Positions 21,258-23,758 of a stretch of DNA of 23,758 bases are shown one piece after another. The translations under genes and the position numbers were made by a program. Source of the stretch: Clostridia bacterium (lineage in GTDB: Bacteria; UBA6262; WVXT01). The stretch lies in NCBI GenBank assembly GCA_030671905.1, contig DAOVHK010000007.1, positions 1-23,758 on the forward strand, read 5' to 3'. Below the pieces are notes generated by a model. It was not told the origin of the DNA and did no database searches. It worked only from the letters and a program-made list of their open reading frames with translations. Each line of letters begins with the position of its first letter. Positions within the stretch are counted from its first letter, which is position 1.

Positions 21258-21341
21258 GGAGTAGCGGAGCGGCTGCGCAGGGAGCCACCTCGGTTGCCCA
21301 CTGTTCCGTATCCTACTCGCGAAGCTTTACTTCGCTACTCC
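21258..21341. repeat. GGAGTAGCG-closed three-way-junction element before porV
   Basis: A perfect 9-bp outer inverted repeat, GGAGTAGCG (21258-21266) and CGCTACTCC (21333-21341), encloses a degenerate GCGGAGC arm and GCGAAG-(5)-CTTCGC (21319-21335). It ends 17 bp before the porV-like start codon and shares its plan with 14263-14320. Confidence 0.75.
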
Positions 21342-21358
21342 AGATGGGGAAAGGAAAT

Positions 21359-22501
21359 ATGAACAGATTAAAGGTTCCAAAGACCATTTTAATTACACTT
21401 ATTTTCTTGCTAACCTGTCAATTTATCAATCTCACATACGCCTCTGACCCGGGAACAACAGGAGCAAACTTCCTGAAGATAGGAGTTGGACCGCGGGCAG
21501 TAGGAATGGGAGAGGCTCAGGTAGCAATCTGCAACGATATAACCAGTGTGTTCTGGAATCCGGCAGGTTTGGTAAGGATAGACAGCCAGGAAGCCTCTTT
21601 TATGTACAATTTATGGTTTGAAAGTATAAGCTCGCAATATTTCGGCTATACCTACCCCCATCCCACCCTGGGCACATTTGCTGGAAGCATCAACTATCTA
21701 TCTATGGATAAGATTCAGGGATATACAGCTAGCGATGTAAAGACAGAAAAAGTTACAGCCTCTGACTTTTTAGGAGTTCTATCCTATGCCAGGAAACTAC
21801 CTTATTATGGGATATATGGAGGGATAAACCTCAAGTTCATTCAACAGAAGTTAGAGAAGGAATCCTCGTCTGCATTTGGTGTTGATATAGGTGTTATTGG
21901 TGGTTTGGGCAGATGGCTTAAGGTAAAGGGAATGGAGGAGCTTGTCATTGGCCTAAATTTGCAGAATCTGGGAAGCAAAGTGAAGTTTCAAAAAGAAAAA
22001 GGGAGTCTTCCGTTGAACTTCAAGTTTGGAGTAGGCATAAGGAAGGAAGTATTTGGAGACCCTTTGACCATAGCGATTGATGGAAATCTTCCCAATGATA
22101 ACGATTTCTATGGAAGTTTGGGGATAGAGTACTGGGTGAGGGATTTGATTGCACTGAGACTGGGATACAAGAGTGGTCAGGACTTAGGGAATGGGATAAG
22201 TTTTGGAGGAGGGATAAAGGTTAACGTATTCCAGATAGACTATGCCCTTGTCCATTTTGGAGAATTAGGATATACACACAGGATAGGGATAGTGACCAGG
22301 TTTGGCAAAGAGGCAAAGGCAATAATGATAGAGAGGGCATTTAAGAGAGGGATGGAATACTACAATGGGGGCAAGTATCCTGAGGCAATACTTGAGTTCA
22401 ACAAGATTCTGGGGCTCGATCCTGAGAACGAGAAGGCTCTGGAGATGATGAAAAGAGCAAATGAGAAGTTGAAGCCACACCACGAGGAAAATATAAAATG
22501 A
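21359..22501 (+). CDS. PorV/PorQ-like (UPF0164) outer-membrane beta-barrel protein with C-terminal TPR
   Basis: The 380-residue product has a Sec signal peptide (about residues 1-28, ending INLTYA) and begins the mature chain with GTTGANFLKIGVGPRAVGMG, the hallmark of the PorV/UPF0164 family; SVFWNPAGL near residue 65 is the second. Alternating beta strands follow to about residue 320, ending GYTHRIGIVTRF. A single TPR-like unit (AFKRGMEYYNGGKYPEAILEFNKILGLDP) then closes the protein. In Bacteroidota, PorV shuttles cargo of the type IX secretion system; in other phyla the role is unproven. ATG 21359 is preferred over ATG 21344 because GGGGAAAGGA sits just upstream. The stop overlaps the next ATG by four bases (ATGA). 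Confidence 0.88.
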   Translation: MNRLKVPKTILITLIFLLTCQFINLTYASDPGTTGANFLKIGVGPRAVGMGEAQVAICNDITSVFWNPAGLVRIDSQEASFMYNLWFESISSQYFGYTYPHPTLGTFAGSINYLSMDKIQGYTASDVKTEKVTASDFLGVLSYARKLPYYGIYGGINLKFIQQKLEKESSSAFGVDIGVIGGLGRWLKVKGMEELVIGLNLQNLGSKVKFQKEKGSLPLNFKFGVGIRKEVFGDPLTIAIDGNLPNDNDFYGSLGIEYWVRDLIALRLGYKSGQDLGNGISFGGGIKVNVFQIDYALVHFGELGYTHRIGIVTRFGKEAKAIMIERAFKRGMEYYNGGKYPEAILEFNKILGLDPENEKALEMMKRANEKLKPHHEENIK

Positions 22502-23758
22502 AAACGCTAAAACTTAAAAAATTCGTGGTAAGCGTAACGCTTGTGATTGTGGCAGGGGTGTTTTTCTTTGCCGGGGAGGCTTGCGCTATCACGTTCAGTC
22601 CTAATCATGCTGATTTCGTATTGCGTACTGGTACTCAAGGAACTTTAAGTGTTAACATGTACGGTAATAAAACTTACACAGCTTGGGTCTGGTCAGCAGA
22701 TGAACAAAATATACCGAATTGGTTGAAAGTAAACGATCATTTTGGTTATAATCCTGATTACTATTATGACTATTTTTTGATTATGCCCGAGACGCATAAC
22801 CATGTAATAGACGTAGAGGTTGACACGGCAGGATTAGCTCCAGGACAGTATTCACATAATATACCTTGGTGGTATGAACATTGGACTTCTGATTATAAAG
22901 ATTATGGTCCTGTCTATATTTATGTTGATTTACTAGTGTGCGGGCCACCCTCGCTGTCTGTAAGCCCATCATCTCTTCTCAATTTCGGGTCAGCTACGAA
23001 TAGCCTTAATCTTACAGTAAAAAACTCACAATACGGAGATCAACTTAACTGGTGGGTTGGGTTAAAGCCGTCGTGGGTTTCTTTAAATCCCCCAAATGGC
23101 TCTTTAGGTCCACCCGGCGGCTCACAGACTGTAACGGCTACAGTCAACAGGGGAGGATTGAATCCGGGTATCTATACGGACACAATAATTTTTTCCAGTA
23201 ATGGTGGCAGTCAGAGTGTTTCGGTATCTATGACTGTGCCCGATACTATACCACCAACCGGGACAATATCAATAAATAATGGAGCTGTATATACGGGTTC
23301 CACCTCAGTTACATTGACTCTTTGGGCAAGCGACGGTAGTGGTAGTGGAGTAAGTAAGATGAGGTTCAGTAATGATGGAGTGAGCTGGAGTCAACAGAAT
23401 TATGCTACGAGTAAGTCCTGGACGCTAGCGCCTGGTGATGGACTAAAGACAGTATATGTGCAGTATAAAGACAATGCTGGTAACTATAGTGGTCTTATAA
23501 GTGATACCATAACTTTAGATACCACACCACCAAGTGGGACAATATCAATAAACAATGGAGCGGCTTATACCAACTCTACCTCAGTTACATTAACTCTTTC
23601 GGCAAGCGATAGTGGTAGTGGGGTAAGCAAGATGAAGTTCAGTAATGATGGAGGGAGCTGGAGTGGTGAAGAGAATTATTCTACGAGTAAGTTCTGGATG
23701 CTAACAGCTGGTGAGGGAACAAAGACAGTATATGTGCAGTATAAAGATAATGCTGATA
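22498..23758 (+). CDS. Secreted BACON/Ig-like tandem-repeat protein, 3'-truncated by window edge
   Basis: Starts at ATG 22498 inside the porV-like stop (ATGA) and stays open to the last base, giving 420 codons and more beyond. A signal peptide (KKFVVSVTLVIVAGVFFFAG ... ACA, about 30 residues) is followed by two beta-sandwich segments. The second, about residues 142-245 (SLSVSPSSLLNFG, WWVGLKPSWVSLNPPNGSL, GGSQTVTATVNRGGLNPGIY), reads as a BACON-type domain; the first is a more diverged, Trp/Tyr-rich relative. From residue 249, 92-residue Ig-like repeats begin (TPPSGTISINNGA ... TVYVQYKDNAG), of the kind found in bacterial surface and adhesive proteins. The partner of the PorV-like protein and possible cargo; ligand unknown. 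No sorting domain is visible because the C-terminus is missing. Confidence 0.85.
   Translation, partial: MKTLKLKKFVVSVTLVIVAGVFFFAGEACAITFSPNHADFVLRTGTQGTLSVNMYGNKTYTAWVWSADEQNIPNWLKVNDHFGYNPDYYYDYFLIMPETHNHVIDVEVDTAGLAPGQYSHNIPWWYEHWTSDYKDYGPVYIYVDLLVCGPPSLSVSPSSLLNFGSATNSLNLTVKNSQYGDQLNWWVGLKPSWVSLNPPNGSLGPPGGSQTVTATVNRGGLNPGIYTDTIIFSSNGGSQSVSVSMTVPDTIPPTGTISINNGAVYTGSTSVTLTLWASDGSGSGVSKMRFSNDGVSWSQQNYATSKSWTLAPGDGLKTVYVQYKDNAGNYSGLISDTITLDTTPPSGTISINNGAAYTNSTSVTLTLSASDSGSGVSKMKFSNDGGSWSGEENYSTSKFWMLTAGEGTKTVYVQYKDNAD
23242..23758 (+). repeat. 276-bp tandem coding repeats (Ig-like), second copy cut off
   Basis: Unit 1 spans 23242-23517 and unit 2 starts at 23518. They share the beginning GATAC(T/C)A, the CCACCAA(C/G) motif and long identical runs such as ACAGTATATGTGCAGTATAA in both copies. 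The high DNA similarity suggests recent duplication or homogenisation. Confidence 0.9.

Overview
The window is a dense run of housekeeping genes, all on the + strand, from a Gram-negative bacterium of moderate G+C. An outer-membrane PorV-type protein, signal peptides and a membrane-anchored M23 peptidase point to a diderm. SpoVG, a long CTC-type L25, a membrane pyrophosphatase and intergenic spacers full of short palindromes suggest an uncultured lineage of the Omnitrophota/Aerophobota/deltaproteobacterial kind. That placement is a low-confidence inference; no rRNA or other decisive phylogenetic marker is present.

Layout. (1) 1-6828: 5'-truncated TPR protein, ispE, spoVG, tRNA-Gln(UUG), glmU, prs, rplY (ctc), pth. 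The order TPR - ispE - tRNA-Gln - prs - rplY - pth - ychF is an old gene neighbourhood that, as I recall, also occurs in pseudomonads and Geobacter; spoVG and glmU sit inside it here. The genes link isoprenoid precursor, UDP-GlcNAc and PRPP synthesis with translation. (2) 6877-12088: ArsB/NhaD-type permease, DUF502 membrane protein, hppA (probably K+-dependent membrane pyrophosphatase), ychF. (3) 12181-15672: a good sigma70-type promoter, a structured leader, then rpsF-ssb-rpsR-rplI-dnaB. (4) 15676-20851: alr, an HpcH/HpaI aldolase, pdxA, rsmA and an M23 peptidase, tightly packed. (5) 20852-23758: a 490-bp regulatory region followed by a PorV/UPF0164-like outer-membrane protein and, translationally coupled to it, a large secreted BACON/Ig-like repeat protein that runs off the window.

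The most interesting part is the 20852-21358 region. It carries four TTAAC repeats at exactly 11-bp spacing just upstream of a -10 box (a PHO-box-like array), then a leader with paired TTACAA/TTGTAA inverted repeats, then a c-di-GMP-I (GEMM-I) riboswitch whose 3' strand doubles as the 5' arm of an intrinsic terminator. The aptamer core appears to be interrupted, between the equivalents of Vc2 G45 and C46, by a 36-nt self-complementary insert. Downstream lie surface-protein genes, plausible c-di-GMP targets.

The second theme is a population of small palindromic elements in nearly every spacer. Many begin with GTAG followed by a hairpin, as REP elements handled by RAYT/TnpA_REP transposases do. 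Several are closed by an outer stem enclosing two hairpins (three-way junction), and several supply the stop codon of the gene before them. No transposase, CRISPR array, rRNA or prophage gene was seen.
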